DNA of 64,000 nt. Origin: Cellulosimicrobium funkei (lineage in GTDB: Bacteria > Actinomycetota > Actinomycetes > Actinomycetales > Cellulomonadaceae). Position numbers and translations under genes: made by a program. Shown here piece by piece: positions 44,250 through 53,854 of this stretch. The DNA is taken from positions 124,001-188,000 of the forward strand of contig NZ_JNBQ01000003.1 in the NCBI RefSeq assembly GCF_001019615.1, given 5' to 3'. The notes under the pieces were generated by a model, which was not told the origin of the DNA, did no database searches, and saw nothing but the letters and a program-made list of their open reading frames with translations. Numbering within the stretch: position 1 is the stretch's first letter; each line of letters begins with the position of its first letter.

Positions 44250-45371
44250 ATGACGACCACCACCACCGACGCCGCGGTCGGCGAGGACGCCGCCGGCGGC
44301 CCCGGCCGCGAGGGGCCGACGCGCACCCCGCGCACGACCCGCCGCCGCGGCGGCGGGCTCGGGAGCTACATCCTGGTCCGCGCGCTGCTCATCATCCCGA
44401 CGGTCTTCATCCTCGTGACCACGGTCTTCGTGGTCATGCGGTCCACGGGCGACCCGATCACCGCCGCGCTCGGCGGCCGGCTCACGCCGGACCAGCTCGC
44501 CGAGCGCATCCACGAGGCCGGGTACGACCGTCCGGTGGTCGTGCAGTACCTCGAGTACCTCGGCGGCATCGTGCGCGGCGACTTCGGGACGACGATCAGC
44601 GACAACCGGCCGGTCACCGAAGTGCTCGTGACGTACGGCACCGCGACGCTCGAGCTCGCGGTCTACGCGCTGCTCGTCGCGTTCGTCGTCGGGATCCCGC
44701 TGGGCATGCTCGCGGGCTACCTGCGCGACCGCGTGCCCGACGCGATGCTGCGCGTCTCCGCGATCCTCGCCTACGCGACCCCCGTCTTCTTCGCCGGCCT
44801 CATGCTCAAGCTCGTCTTCTCGGTGTGGCTCGGGTGGCTGCCCGTGTCCGGGCGCGCGTCCACCGACGCGGAGATCGAGCTGCAGTTCCTCGACGACCCG
44901 ACCGGCTTCTACCTGATCGACGCGATCCGGACGGGCGACCCCGCGATCGTGGGCGACGTGCTCCAGCACGCGGTCCTCCCGGCGCTCGCGCTCGGGCTGC
45001 TCACGGCGGGCGTGTTCCTGCGGCTCGTGCGCACCAACGTCATCGGGACCCTCTCCACCGACTACGTCGTCGCGGCGCGGTCGCGCGGCGTCCGGGAGTC
45101 CCGGCTCGTGCGGGCCCACGCGTGGCGTCCCGCGCTCATCCCGATCATCACCGTCATCGGGCTGCAGGTCGCCATGCTCCTCGCGGGTGCCGTGCTCACC
45201 GAGACGACGTTCGAGTGGAAGGGGCTCGGCTTCCAGCTCGCCGAGTACCTCCAGGCGCGCGACTTCGTCGCCGTGCAGGGGATCGTCGTGCTCATGGCCG
45301 TGATCGTCGCGGTGACGAACTTCCTCGTCGACATCATCGCGGCGCTCATCGACCCGAGGGTGAGGTACTGA
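44250..45371 (+). CDS. ABC importer permease, DppB/OppB type
   Basis: 373 residues. An N-terminal variable region is followed by six transmembrane helices. The first has ILVRALLIIPTVFILVTTVFVVMRSTGDP, typical of DppB. The coupling (EAA-like) loop is TDYVVAARSRGVRESRLVRAHAWRPALIPII. It forms the membrane channel with the next gene's product. ATG 44250 follows GAGGAAGAG; the next gene starts one base after its stop. Confidence 0.92.
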   Translation: MTTTTTDAAVGEDAAGGPGREGPTRTPRTTRRRGGGLGSYILVRALLIIPTVFILVTTVFVVMRSTGDPITAALGGRLTPDQLAERIHEAGYDRPVVVQYLEYLGGIVRGDFGTTISDNRPVTEVLVTYGTATLELAVYALLVAFVVGIPLGMLAGYLRDRVPDAMLRVSAILAYATPVFFAGLMLKLVFSVWLGWLPVSGRASTDAEIELQFLDDPTGFYLIDAIRTGDPAIVGDVLQHAVLPALALGLLTAGVFLRLVRTNVIGTLSTDYVVAARSRGVRESRLVRAHAWRPALIPIITVIGLQVAMLLAGAVLTETTFEWKGLGFQLAEYLQARDFVAVQGIVVLMAVIVAVTNFLVDIIAALIDPRVRY

Positions 45372-45372
45372 C

Positions 45373-46614
45373 ATGGTCGCGGAGACCGTCGTCCCGGCTG
45401 GTCCTGGCACCGGGGGCCCCGCCCCCGCCGTCGTCCCCGAGCGCGGCCGCGTCGCGTGGTGGAAGCGGCTGCCCGTCGTGCACCAGCTCCGGCAGAGCGT
45501 GGGGCTGCAGCGCGGCATGCTCGTCACAGGCCTCGTCGTCACGGGCCTCTTCCTGCTCACCGCGGCGCTCGCGCCCGTGCTCGCGCCCTACGGCTACAGC
45601 CAGCTCCGCTCCGCGGACGGGCCGTTCGGCGCGCAGCAGCCGCCGTCGGCCGAGCACCTGCTCGGCACGACCGTGGGCGGGTACGACGTGCTGTCGCGTG
45701 TCATCTGGGGGGCCCAGACGGCGCTCCTCGTCATCGTCGTCGCGATCCTCGCCTCGATCGTCGTCGGGGTGCTGCTCGGGCTCGTGTCCGGGTACTTCGG
45801 CGGCTGGGCCGACCGCCTGCTCGTCGTGGTCTGCGACGCGATCTACGCGTTCCCGTCCCTGCTCCTCGCGATCCTCATGGCGATCGTCATCTCGGGCGGC
45901 CAGTCGAGCATGTGGGGCGGCATCCTCGCCGCGGCGCTGTCCATCACCGTGGTGTTCGTGCCGCAGTACTTCCGCGTCACGCGCGCGGAGGTCGTGCGGA
46001 TCAAGGGCGAGGCGTTCGTCGACTCGGCGCGCGTGCTCGGCACGCCGCACCGGCGGATCATGTTCCGCCACGTCCTGCGGAACTCGACCCGCACGCTCCC
46101 GCTCATCGTCACGCTCAACGCGTCCGAGGCGATCCTCACGCTCGCCGGGCTCGGGTTCCTCGGGTTCGGCATCGAGCCGACGGCGGCCGCCGAGTGGGGC
46201 TACGACCTCAACAAGGCCGTGTCCGACGTGACGAGCGGCATCTGGTGGACCGCGCTCTTCCCGGGCCTCGCGATCGTGCTCGTGGTGCTCGGCATCACGC
46301 TCGTCGGCGAGAGCCTCAACGACCTCGCCGACCCGCGGCTGCGCTCGCGCCGCGCGTCCGCCGAGGTGTCGGGCGACGTCGCGGAGACGTCGGTCGTGCC
46401 GGGCGGCACGCTCACCGCCGGCCCCGGCGGGCTCGACGCGATCGAGGGCGCGGGCTCCCGCTCCGACGAGCTCGCCGCCGTCCCCGGCCGCCCCGACCCC
46501 GACGCCGTCGGTCTCGACGGGCGGCCCGGCGGCACGCCGGACGACGGCTCCGCAGGCGGACCTGCGGGTGTCCGCGCGGACGCACCCCACGACGAGACGG
46601 AGGACCGGCGATGA
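45373..46614 (+). CDS. ABC importer permease, DppC/OppC type
   Basis: 413 residues. N-terminal helix (GMLVTGLVVTGLFLLTAALAPVLAPYGY), DppC motif HLLGTTVGGYDVLSRVIWGAQTALLV and coupling loop VRIKGEAFVDSARVLGTPHRRIMFRHVL. The C-terminus has an unusual tail of about 85 residues, rich in Gly/Pro/Asp and without helices, beyond the normal family length of about 300. Its stop overlaps the ATPase start (ATGA). Confidence 0.9.
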   Translation: MVAETVVPAGPGTGGPAPAVVPERGRVAWWKRLPVVHQLRQSVGLQRGMLVTGLVVTGLFLLTAALAPVLAPYGYSQLRSADGPFGAQQPPSAEHLLGTTVGGYDVLSRVIWGAQTALLVIVVAILASIVVGVLLGLVSGYFGGWADRLLVVVCDAIYAFPSLLLAILMAIVISGGQSSMWGGILAAALSITVVFVPQYFRVTRAEVVRIKGEAFVDSARVLGTPHRRIMFRHVLRNSTRTLPLIVTLNASEAILTLAGLGFLGFGIEPTAAAEWGYDLNKAVSDVTSGIWWTALFPGLAIVLVVLGITLVGESLNDLADPRLRSRRASAEVSGDVAETSVVPGGTLTAGPGGLDAIEGAGSRSDELAAVPGRPDPDAVGLDGRPGGTPDDGSAGGPAGVRADAPHDETEDRR

Positions 46615-48341
46615 GCGCCGTGACCGAGACGACCCGCCGCGAGGGCGGGGACGCCGCGCGCCCCGTCGTGACGATCCGCGACCTCGCGGTGTCGTTCGCG
46701 ACCGACGCCGGGGCGGTGCGCGCCGTCGACGGCGTCGACCTGGAGGTCGCGCCCGGGGAGGTGCTGGCCGTCGTCGGCGAGTCCGGCTCCGGCAAGACGG
46801 TCACCGCCAAGACGATCCTCGGCCTGCTGCCGTCGACCGCGACGGCGCGCGGCGCCGTCGTGCTGACGAACAAGGCCGGGACGGCCGACCACGACGTCGT
46901 CACGCTGGGCGGGGAGCGGCTGCGCCAGGTCCGCGGGACCGACGTCGCGATGGTCTTCCAGGAGCCGTCCGCCGCGCTCAACCCCGTGTACACGGTCGGC
47001 TGGCAGATCATGGAGGGCATCCGCGCGCACGCCAAGCTGTCCCGGCGCGAGGCGCGCAAGCGCGCCGTCGACGTGCTGCGGCGCGTCGGCATCCCGGACC
47101 CGGAGACGCGGGTCGACCACTACCCGCACCAGTTCTCGGGCGGTCAGAAGCAGCGCGTCGTCATCGCCATGGCGCTCGTGCTCGACCCGGGGCTCATCGT
47201 CGCGGACGAGCCCACGACCGCGCTCGACGTGACCGTCCAGGCCGAGATCCTCGACCTCCTGCGCCGGTGCCGCGACGAGTTCGGCACGGCCATCGTGCTC
47301 ATCACCCACAACATGGGCGTCGTCGCCGACCTCGCCGACCGCGTCGCCGTCATGTACCAGGGGAAGGTCGTCGAGCAGGCGCCCGCGCGCGAGCTCTTCG
47401 CGGCGCCCCGGGCGGAGTACACGAAGGCGCTGCTCGACTCCGTGCCGCGCGTCGGCGAGGGGACCGCGCGGGCCGAGGCCCGCGCGTCGGCCCGCGCCGC
47501 GGGTTGGGAGGACGCGGCGCCCGTGGTGGCGGCGCAGGGACTGACCGTCACCTACCCGGGCCGGCTGCGCCGCCCGGGCTTCACCGCGGTCGACGACGTC
47601 TCGCTCACCATCCGGCCCGGGGAGGTCCTCGGCCTCGTGGGAGAGTCGGGCTCCGGCAAGACGACCTTCGCGCGCGCCGTGGCGGGTCTCACCGCGGTGA
47701 CGGGCGGCTCGCTGCGTGTGCTCGGCGTCGAGATGAACGGCGTCAAGGAGCGCGACCTGCGTCCCGTGCGGCCACGCATCGGCTTCGTGTTCCAGGACCC
47801 GGCGACGAGCTTCAACCCGCTCCTCACGATCGCGGACTGCGTGGCGGAGCCGCTCGTCGTGCACGGGCGCGCGGAGTCGCCCCAGGCGGCGCGCGGGCGC
47901 GTCGACGAGCTGCTCGAGGCGGTGCAGCTCCCGCGCTCGTACGGCGACCGGTTCCCGCACGAGCTCTCCGGCGGGCAGCGCCAGCGTGCGTCGCTCGCGC
48001 GGGCGCTCGCGCTCGACCCGGAGCTGCTCGTGGCCGACGAGCCGACGTCGGCGCTCGACGTCTCCGTGCAGGCGCGCGTCCTCGAGCTGTTCGCCGAGCT
48101 CCAGCGCGAGCTGGGCTTCGCGAGCCTGTTCGTGTCGCACGACCTCGCGGTCGTCGACCTGCTCTCCGACCGCATCGCGGTGCTGTACCGCGGCCGGCTG
48201 GTCGAGGAGGGCACGGGCGCCGAGGTGCTGGGGAACCCGCGCGAGGAGTACACCCAGCGGCTCCTCGCGTCCCTGCCCGTCCCGGACCCGGTGCTCCAGG
48301 CGGAGCGCCGCGAGCTGCTCCGCGCTCTGCGCGGCGCCTGA
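46611..48341 (+). CDS. fused double ABC ATPase (DppD-DppF type)
   Basis: 576 residues with two complete nucleotide-binding domains. The first (about 20-270) has Walker A GESGSGKT, signature FSGGQKQR and Walker [13 protein letters not shown]. The second (about 305-560) has Walker A GESGSGKT, signature LSGGQRQR and Walker [13 protein letters not shown]. The oligopeptide-specific C-terminal motif after the first domain ([11 protein letters not shown]) and the second ([11 protein letters not shown]) are both present. It powers the importer encoded by the three preceding genes and completes the operon. Confidence 0.93.
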   Translation: MSAVTETTRREGGDAARPVVTIRDLAVSFATDAGAVRAVDGVDLEVAPGEVLAVVGESGSGKTVTAKTILGLLPSTATARGAVVLTNKAGTADHDVVTLGGERLRQVRGTDVAMVFQEPSAALNPVYTVGWQIMEGIRAHAKLSRREARKRAVDVLRRVGIPDPETRVDHYPHQFSGGQKQRVVIAMALVLDPGLIVADEPTTALDVTVQAEILDLLRRCRDEFGTAIVLITHNMGVVADLADRVAVMYQGKVVEQAPARELFAAPRAEYTKALLDSVPRVGEGTARAEARASARAAGWEDAAPVVAAQGLTVTYPGRLRRPGFTAVDDVSLTIRPGEVLGLVGESGSGKTTFARAVAGLTAVTGGSLRVLGVEMNGVKERDLRPVRPRIGFVFQDPATSFNPLLTIADCVAEPLVVHGRAESPQAARGRVDELLEAVQLPRSYGDRFPHELSGGQRQRASLARALALDPELLVADEPTSALDVSVQARVLELFAELQRELGFASLFVSHDLAVVDLLSDRIAVLYRGRLVEEGTGAEVLGNPREEYTQRLLASLPVPDPVLQAERRELLRALRGA

Positions 48342-48380
48342 CCCGGCCGCGACCCTGGCGCGGCTGGGCCGCGGCCGGGT
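48341..48380 (+). terminator. hairpin terminator of the ABC importer operon
   Basis: ACCCGGCCGCG (48341-48351) and CGCGGCCGGGT (48370-48380) are exact 11-bp complements, beginning at the last base of the stop codon. Confidence 0.6.
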
Positions 48381-48402
48381 CGGGCACGGGGGTGGCTGCC
48401 CC

Positions 48403-48408
48403 TAGCAT
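48403..48408 (+). promoter_or_regulatory. -10 box (TAGCAT)
   Basis: TAGCAT is followed by about 25 bases, a GAGGAG ribosome site (48431-48436) and the GTG start of the next gene. It matches the TAGCNT boxes seen elsewhere in the window. Confidence 0.45.
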
Positions 48409-48441
48409 GTGACCGCCGTCCGTCGAGAACGAGGAGCACCT

Positions 48442-49290
48442 GTGGTCACCGCGTACGACATCCTGTTCGGCCTGACCCCGCAGGACGCGGTGGACGGGTC
48501 ACCGGTCGGGACGACGGACCTGCTGCCGCCGCCCGTCGCGCCCTGGGGCGAGGCGGCCTGGGGGTGGATCGGCGACGGCGGCCCGGGGATCGAGCCACGG
48601 ACGTGGCCGCGGAGCCCGAGCACGGGGCTGCCGATGCGGCACGCGGTCACGCTGCGGCTGCCGGTCGAGTACCAGCGCCGGGGCCCGGGGTTCCCGGGCG
48701 TGGCGTACTTCCTCGGCGAGGGCCAGTTCGCCACCGAGCACGACGCGACCGACCCGGACGACCCGTTCGTCGTGGACCTGCGCGCGGCCCGGGAGCACCC
48801 GCAGGCGCTCGTGCTCAGCGACATCATCGGCCAGAGCTTCGCCCTGGTGTGGCTGACCGAGCAGGAGCTGGCGGCCGGCCCCACCGCCGCCCCGGCCGAC
48901 ACCCGCCGTCCGGGCGAGCACGTCGCGACGGACGAGGGGCAGAACGCGTGGGACCCGCCGCTCGGCACGCGCCGCGGCGAGGACATGACGGTCACCCGGT
49001 GGGCCTACCTCGTCCCGAGGGCCGACGACCCGAACGCGGGCGTCGCCCCCGGCCGGGAGGAGGACGGCTGGGTCTCGCCGTGGGACGAGGACTGGACCGG
49101 GCTCCCGGAGGAGGAGCGACCCTGGGCGGACGACCACCTCGGCGGGACGTCGGAGGCGATGGTCGACTCGCTCCCGGGCGGCTTCACGCCGCACTACCTG
49201 GAGCTGTCCACACCCACGTGGGGCGTCGACTACGGCAACCGCGAGACCCACCTGATCGACCTCGAGACGGGCGCGTTCGGGATCGCCTGA
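48442..49290 (+). CDS. hypothetical protein
   Basis: 282 residues, soluble and acidic, without signal peptide or transmembrane segments. Tryptophan-rich patches ([34 protein letters not shown]) alternate with beta-like stretches ([30 protein letters not shown]). I do not recognise a family. The pattern of aromatic residues around short strands recalls small carbohydrate- or protein-binding folds, but that is weak. The GTG start is supported by GAGGAG five bases upstream. Own promoter; convergent with the CPBP gene. Confidence 0.7.
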   Translation: MVTAYDILFGLTPQDAVDGSPVGTTDLLPPPVAPWGEAAWGWIGDGGPGIEPRTWPRSPSTGLPMRHAVTLRLPVEYQRRGPGFPGVAYFLGEGQFATEHDATDPDDPFVVDLRAAREHPQALVLSDIIGQSFALVWLTEQELAAGPTAAPADTRRPGEHVATDEGQNAWDPPLGTRRGEDMTVTRWAYLVPRADDPNAGVAPGREEDGWVSPWDEDWTGLPEEERPWADDHLGGTSEAMVDSLPGGFTPHYLELSTPTWGVDYGNRETHLIDLETGAFGIA

Positions 49291-49329
49291 CCGGGCGTCT
49301 CACGAGTCGCGAGCGTCGCGAGGAAGCCG

Positions 49330-50205
49330 TCAGGCGAGCCCGAGGGACTGCTTCCACTCCAGGGGGAGGAGCGCGTACCCGACGAACGCGACGACGTCGA
49401 GCAGCGTGTGGGCGATCACGAGCGGCATGACGCGGTGCCGGCCCCAGCGGGACGTGTAGAACCACGAGAAGACGACGCCCATGACGACGTTCCCCACGAA
49501 CGGGCCGAACCCCTGGTACAGGTGGTACGAGCCGCGCAGCAGCGAGCTCCACACGACGAACTTCACGCGCCCCCAGCCGAGGTCGCGCGTGCGCTCGAAC
49601 AGGTAGCCCACGGCGATGACTTCCTCGAGCAGCCCGTTCTGGAGCGCCGCGAGGACCAGCACGGGCACGGTCCACCACGCGGCGTTGAGCGCCGACGCCT
49701 GCACCTCGACCGTGATGCCGAGCAGGCGGCCCAGCGCGTAGAAGCCGAGCCCGGGGATGCCGATCGCGGCGGCGAGCGCGAACCCCCACCCGACGTCCTT
49801 GAGCGGCCGCGAGCCGTCGAGCCCGATCGCCCGGACGGCCGAGCGACCGCGCGCGCTGAGCAGGTACAGCGCGAGCGCGACGGGCAGCACCGCGAAGAAG
49901 ATGCCGACGAGCTGGTAGGTGAGATCGAGGTACGGCCGGGCCGACTGGCTGACGTTGAGACTCGCGGACTGCTCCCCGAGCGGGGTCCCGGCGGTGAGCC
50001 GCGCGACGATGTTGATGATCGCGTAGACCGCCGACTTCCCGAGGCTCAGGCCGAGGACGATCCAGATCTCCGCGCCGATGCGGCGTCGCGTCGCACGGTC
50101 GGGGCGCGCGGGCGCGGTGGCGTCGGTCACCGGTGGCTCCGCCGTCGGGCCGGCCGCGGGCGGCTCGGGCGCGGTCGCGGGGGTGGACGCGGTCAGGTCG
50201 GGCAC
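49330..50205 (-). CDS. CPBP-family intramembrane metalloprotease-like protein
   Basis: 291 residues. A disordered Pro/Thr/Ala-rich N-terminus of about 45 residues, then eight hydrophobic segments. The CPBP (CAAX protease / bacteriocin-processing) motifs are present in order: EEVIAVGY (double Glu), RGSYHLYQGF (motif 2 His) and HTLLDVVAF (motif 3). Substrates are unknown; members serve bacteriocin immunity or prenyl-protein processing. GTG 50205 is supported by TATAAC six bases upstream, giving a leaderless transcript. Confidence 0.85.
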   Translation of the reverse strand: MPDLTASTPATAPEPPAAGPTAEPPVTDATAPARPDRATRRRIGAEIWIVLGLSLGKSAVYAIINIVARLTAGTPLGEQSASLNVSQSARPYLDLTYQLVGIFFAVLPVALALYLLSARGRSAVRAIGLDGSRPLKDVGWGFALAAAIGIPGLGFYALGRLLGITVEVQASALNAAWWTVPVLVLAALQNGLLEEVIAVGYLFERTRDLGWGRVKFVVWSSLLRGSYHLYQGFGPFVGNVVMGVVFSWFYTSRWGRHRVMPLVIAHTLLDVVAFVGYALLPLEWKQSLGLA

Positions 50206-50211
50206 CGTCCG

Positions 50212-50217
50212 GTTATA
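50212..50217 (-). promoter_or_regulatory. extended -10 box of the CPBP gene (leaderless)
   Basis: TG-C-TATAAC on the minus strand ends six bases before the GTG start. The rest of the gap up to 50356 holds no gene or clear structure. Confidence 0.55.
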
Positions 50218-50356
50218 GCACCGGTCGCGGGGAGCAGTCTTGACGCGACCTGGACGCCCGCTGTCCGCCGACCACGAGCCTTCGCCGCGTCGACCACGAC
50301 GTTCCTGGCGTTCTCGGCCCCAGAACGACGGCAACGTCGTGCTCGGCGGCGGGGGG

Positions 50357-50698
50357 TCAGGAGCCGCGCGGGCGGCCCGGGCCGCGGGGCGGGCGGACGT
50401 CGCGGGGGAGGCGGCCGGCGTCGTCGAGCGCGCGGCGCAGCAGCATCTCGATCTGCGCGTTGACGCTGCGCAGGTCGTCTCCGGCCCAGCGCGCGAGCGC
50501 GTCGTGGACGGCGGGGTCGAGGCGCAGGAGCACGGACTTGCGCTGCGCGCGCTGCGCCCGGCCCGTGCCCGACGACGGCTGCGCACCCTTTGTGGACGCG
50601 TCACCCTCCGGCGCCACGCGCGGGTCGTCCGAGGGCACGCCCGTGCCCGACGACGGCCGCTCGCCGTCGCCGGGCACGTCCGGGGTGCGGGGGGTCAC
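50357..50698 (-). CDS. ribbon-helix-helix (Arc/CopG-like) DNA-binding protein
   Basis: 113 residues. The first 45 are a low-complexity tail with two PSSGTG repeats. The RHH core is KSVLLRLDPAVHDALARWAGDDLRSVNAQIEMLLRRAL: a strand with alternating residues, then two helices with a short turn. A basic Arg/Pro-rich end follows. It overlaps the SPFH gene stop by four bases (GTGA), so the two are translated together. It probably binds the GTGATATCAC operator upstream of the SPFH gene and represses the pair. Confidence 0.8.
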   Translation of the reverse strand: MTPRTPDVPGDGERPSSGTGVPSDDPRVAPEGDASTKGAQPSSGTGRAQRAQRKSVLLRLDPAVHDALARWAGDDLRSVNAQIEMLLRRALDDAGRLPRDVRPPRGPGRPRGS

Positions 50699-51645
50699 TG
50701 GTAGAGCGACCCCGTGTTGACGACGGGCGTCACGCGGCTGTCGCCGCACAGCACGACGAGGAGGTTGGAGACCATGGTCGCGCGGCGCTCGTCGTCGAGC
50801 GTGACGATGTCCTCGGCCTCGAGGCGCGAGAGCGCGTCCTCGACCATGGACACCGCACCCTCGACGATGCGCGACCGGGCGGCGATGATCGCGCCGGCCT
50901 GCTGGCGCTGGAGCATCGCCTGGGCGATCTCGGGCGCGTAGGCGAGGTTGGAGATGCGCGCCTCGATGACCTCGACGCCGGCCACGACCACGCGCGCCGC
51001 GACCTCGGTGGCGATCTCCGCCGACACGACCTCGGTGGCCCCGCGCAGCGACTGCTCGCCCGCCTCGGCGTCGTCGTAGGGGTGCGACATGGCGACGTGG
51101 CGCAGCGCCGACTCCGCCTGGACGCGGACGAAGTCGGTGTAGTCCTCGACGGCGAAGCTCGCCTTCGCGGTGTCCGCGACCTGCCAGACGACGATCGCGG
51201 CGATGTTGATCGGGTTGCCGTCGGCGTCGTTGACCTTGAGCTCGCTCGTCTCGAAGTTGCGCACGCGGACCGACACGCGCTTGCGCGTCGAGAACGGCAC
51301 CGTCGCGACGAGGCCGGTGCGCCGGATGGTCCCGAGGTACCGGCCGAAGAACTGGACGACGAGCGTCTGCCCGGGGTTGATGACCTTGACCATCGTGAGC
51401 AGGAAGAGGCCGAGCAGGATCGCGACGACGCCGAGCACGGCGCCCACCGGGGTCGCGGTCGCGAACAGCGGGATCGACCCGCCGAGGAGCACGAGGACGA
51501 GCAGGATCACCAGGCCGCCGCCGCCCGCGCCGAGCGACCATGCGGGCTGCTCGGTGACGTCGACGCGCGTGCCGTCGTGGCCGACGGGACGGCCGGTCGG
51601 CTCGCCGCCGACGGACTCCTGCGGGGGTGCTGCGCTCTCGGTCAC
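50695..51645 (-). CDS. SPFH/band-7 (stomatin-like) membrane protein
   Basis: 316 residues. Two transmembrane segments at about 43-85, then the SPFH domain ([70 protein letters not shown]) and a helical coiled-coil part ([41 protein letters not shown]). Stomatin-type proteins form membrane microdomain scaffolds. The GTG start follows AGGAGAGGA. It is co-transcribed with an RHH regulator from a promoter with an embedded palindrome. Confidence 0.9.
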   Translation of the reverse strand: MTESAAPPQESVGGEPTGRPVGHDGTRVDVTEQPAWSLGAGGGGLVILLVLVLLGGSIPLFATATPVGAVLGVVAILLGLFLLTMVKVINPGQTLVVQFFGRYLGTIRRTGLVATVPFSTRKRVSVRVRNFETSELKVNDADGNPINIAAIVVWQVADTAKASFAVEDYTDFVRVQAESALRHVAMSHPYDDAEAGEQSLRGATEVVSAEIATEVAARVVVAGVEVIEARISNLAYAPEIAQAMLQRQQAGAIIAARSRIVEGAVSMVEDALSRLEAEDIVTLDDERRATMVSNLLVVLCGDSRVTPVVNTGSLYQ

Positions 51646-51682
51646 GGGGCCCGTCCTCTCCTGCGGCTGATCGCCGCGCTGG

Positions 51683-51711
51683 TGTATAGCAAAGTGATAT
51701 CACATTACCGA
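51683..51711 (-). promoter_or_regulatory. promoter and GTGATATCAC operator of the SPFH-RHH operon
   Basis: On the minus strand, extended -10 TGC-TATACA (box 51683-51688). The 10-bp perfect palindrome GTGATATCAC (51694-51703) lies in the spacer between the -10 and the expected -35 (51706-51711). A repressor bound there would block RNA polymerase; the RHH protein of the operon is the natural candidate. Confidence 0.6.
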
Positions 51712-51769
51712 GGGCCGAGGAAACCGCGGGGCCGCGGGTGGTTGCGCGCTGCGTCGGTCCCGTGACATT

Positions 51770-51794
51770 CTGCAAACAGGTTTGCAGTGCAAAG
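51770..51794 (+). promoter_or_regulatory. palindromic operator of the HTH/ABC operon
   Basis: CTGCAAAC-AG-GTTTGCAG (51770-51787) is a perfect inverted repeat, followed by a further half-site TGCAAAG (51788-51794), about 30 bp before the first gene. It is probably bound by the winged-helix protein encoded at 52578. Confidence 0.6.
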
Positions 51795-51820
51795 TAGTTT
51801 CTCGATCAACGGAGACGACC

Positions 51821-52585
51821 ATGACGACCGACGACGCCGGCGTCGACCGCGCCGGGACGGACGAGCCGGGAGAGCGCGCGCTCGACGTCGCGGAGACGCT
51901 CCGCGTGATCCGCGAGCAGCAGGCCCACGCGCGCGACGCGACCGAGCCCGACACGCGGCTGCTGTGCCTCGCGTGGGGGCTCGCGTGGCTCGTCGGGTAC
52001 CTGTGCCTGTGGGTGAGCGCCGTGCGCGTCGCCGACGGCGCGGACGTCGTGCGGCTCCGGTCGGGCGCCGGTCAGGTGGTCGGCGCCCAGCCGGAGCCGT
52101 GGGCCTTCTGGGTCTTCTTCAGCCTCATCGCGGCCGCGACCGTCTTCACGATCGTCCACAGCGTGACGCGCACCGCCGGGACCCGCGGCGTCAGCGCCCG
52201 CACCGGGGCCATGTACGGGTGGTCGTGGATGCTCGGCTTCGTCTGCTACGGGTTCGTGCTCGGCGGGCTCGCCCGCGCGGGCGCTTCCACGGAGGTCATG
52301 GCGCTCGCGAGCAACGCGTTCGCCTGCATCGTCGTCGGTCTCCTGTACCTCGGCGGCGCCGTCGCGTTCGACTCCCGCGGGCTGTTCGTCCTCGGGGTGT
52401 GGATCCTCGTCACCGCCGCCGGGGCGACCTTCGCGGGGCTGCCGTTCACGTACCTGGTCATGGCGCTCGCGGGGGGCGGCGGGTTCCTCGTGATGGCCGG
52501 GGTCGAGCACGTCCTGCGCGTACGACGGCGTCGCCCCGCGTCCGGCCCGACGCCCGCCGGGGGGAGGGGGACGGTCGATGCCTGA
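51821..52585 (+). CDS. six-helix membrane protein of unknown function
   Basis: 254 residues. After about 45 acidic residues (ERALDVAETLRVIREQQAHARDA) come six transmembrane helices. A short basic end (VLRVRRRRPAS) follows. I do not recognise a named family, but such proteins commonly sit first in operons with a small winged-helix regulator and an ABC-2 exporter, and may act as sensor or accessory subunit. GGAGA precedes the ATG. It overlaps the regulator gene by eight bases. Confidence 0.75.
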   Translation: MTTDDAGVDRAGTDEPGERALDVAETLRVIREQQAHARDATEPDTRLLCLAWGLAWLVGYLCLWVSAVRVADGADVVRLRSGAGQVVGAQPEPWAFWVFFSLIAAATVFTIVHSVTRTAGTRGVSARTGAMYGWSWMLGFVCYGFVLGGLARAGASTEVMALASNAFACIVVGLLYLGGAVAFDSRGLFVLGVWILVTAAGATFAGLPFTYLVMALAGGGGFLVMAGVEHVLRVRRRRPASGPTPAGGRGTVDA

Positions 52586-52883
52586 GACGGAGCTCGACCC
52601 CGTCATCCACGCGCCCGCGCGCCTGCGCGTCGTCGCGACGCTCGCGGCCCTCGCGAGCGGGGACGAGCTGTCCTTCCCCAAGCTCCAGAAGCTGCTGGGG
52701 ATGACGGCGGGGAACCTCTCCACCCACCTGCGCAAGCTCGAGGACGCGGGCTACGTCCGCGTCACCAAGACGCACGAGGGTCGCACGCCCGCGACCTACC
52801 TCGCCCTCACGACCCGCGGCCGCGTGGCCTTCGAGGACTACACCGCCGCACTGAACACCCTCCTGAGAGGAGCTGGAGCATGA
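52578..52883 (+). CDS. small winged-helix transcriptional regulator (MarR/PadR-like, HTH_27 type)
   Basis: 101 residues. Nearly all is one winged helix: HAPARLRVVATLAALASGDELSFPKLQKLLGMTAGNLSTHLRKLEDAGYVRVTKTHEGRTPATYLALTTRGRVAFEDYTAAL. Proteins of this compact type usually repress adjacent ABC exporter operons. Overlaps on both sides (8 bp upstream, ATGA downstream) place it in one operon with the membrane protein and the ABC pair. The palindrome at 51770 is its likely operator. Confidence 0.88.
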   Translation: MPETELDPVIHAPARLRVVATLAALASGDELSFPKLQKLLGMTAGNLSTHLRKLEDAGYVRVTKTHEGRTPATYLALTTRGRVAFEDYTAALNTLLRGAGA

Positions 52884-53854
52884 GTGCCCAGCGCACGAGC
52901 CCCACCCGGGCCACCCGGCCCGACCCCGCGCCGTCGGCGACCGATCCCGCCCGCCCGGTCGTCGCCGTCGACCACGTGACCCGCCGCTTCGGCACGGTCG
53001 TCGCGCTCGACGACGTCTCCCTGACCGTGGGGGCGGGCGAGCTCGTCGGCCTGCTGGGCCCCAACGGCGCCGGCAAGTCGACCCTGCTGTCCCTGGTCAG
53101 CGGGCAGCGCCGACCCGACGCCGGGACGGTCCGCCTGCTCGGCGGCGACCCGCGCGACGCGCGCAGCCGCGCCGGGCTCGGCCTCACGCCGCAGGAGACC
53201 GGCCTGCCGGCGACGCTCAAGGTGCGCGAGGTCGTCGACTTCGTCGCCGGCCACTACCCGGACCCCGTCCCGACGGCGGCGCTGCTCGACCAGTTCGGCC
53301 TCACCGAGCTCGCGGGCCGTCAGACGGGCGCGATGTCCGGCGGACAGAAGCGCCGCCTCGCCGTGGCGCTGTCCCTCGTGGGCCGGCCGCGCGTCGTCCT
53401 GCTCGACGAGCCGACGACCGGACTCGACGTGAGCGCCCGCCAGGCCCTGTGGGACGCGATCCGCGCGTACCACGCGGGCGGCGGCACCGTCCTCCTGACG
53501 AGCCACTACCTCGAGGAGGTGCAGGCGCTCGCGCAGCGGGTCGTCGTCATCGACCAGGGCGTGGTCAAGGCGGACGACTCGCTCGACGCGATCCTGCGCC
53601 GCGTGTCGCTGCGGCGGGTCGTCGTCGGGTCGGAGACAGACCTGGCGGGTCGGCCCGGCGTCGTGCGGTCCGACCGCCTCGGCGACGGCCGCCAGGAGCT
53701 CTACACGCCCGACGCCGACGCGCTCGTGCGCGAGCTCGTCACCTCGGGCGTGGACTTCCACGATCTCGAGATCCGGGGCGCGAGCCTCGAGGAGGCGTTC
53801 GAGCAGATGGTCGCGCGCGACGCGACCCCGACGACGGAGGCACGGGCCCGATGA
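52880..53854 (+). CDS. ABC exporter ATP-binding protein
   Basis: 324 residues, CcmA/DrrA-like. Walker A GPNGAGKS, Q-loop LTPQETGL, signature MSGGQKRRLAVALSL, Walker B VVLLDEPTTGLD and H-loop LLTSHYLEE. The C-terminal domain is typical of antibiotic- or lipid-exporting ABC-2 systems. It starts in the regulator stop (ATGA) and ends inside the permease start. The substrate is unknown. Confidence 0.93.
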   Translation: MSAQRTSPTRATRPDPAPSATDPARPVVAVDHVTRRFGTVVALDDVSLTVGAGELVGLLGPNGAGKSTLLSLVSGQRRPDAGTVRLLGGDPRDARSRAGLGLTPQETGLPATLKVREVVDFVAGHYPDPVPTAALLDQFGLTELAGRQTGAMSGGQKRRLAVALSLVGRPRVVLLDEPTTGLDVSARQALWDAIRAYHAGGGTVLLTSHYLEEVQALAQRVVVIDQGVVKADDSLDAILRRVSLRRVVVGSETDLAGRPGVVRSDRLGDGRQELYTPDADALVRELVTSGVDFHDLEIRGASLEEAFEQMVARDATPTTEARAR

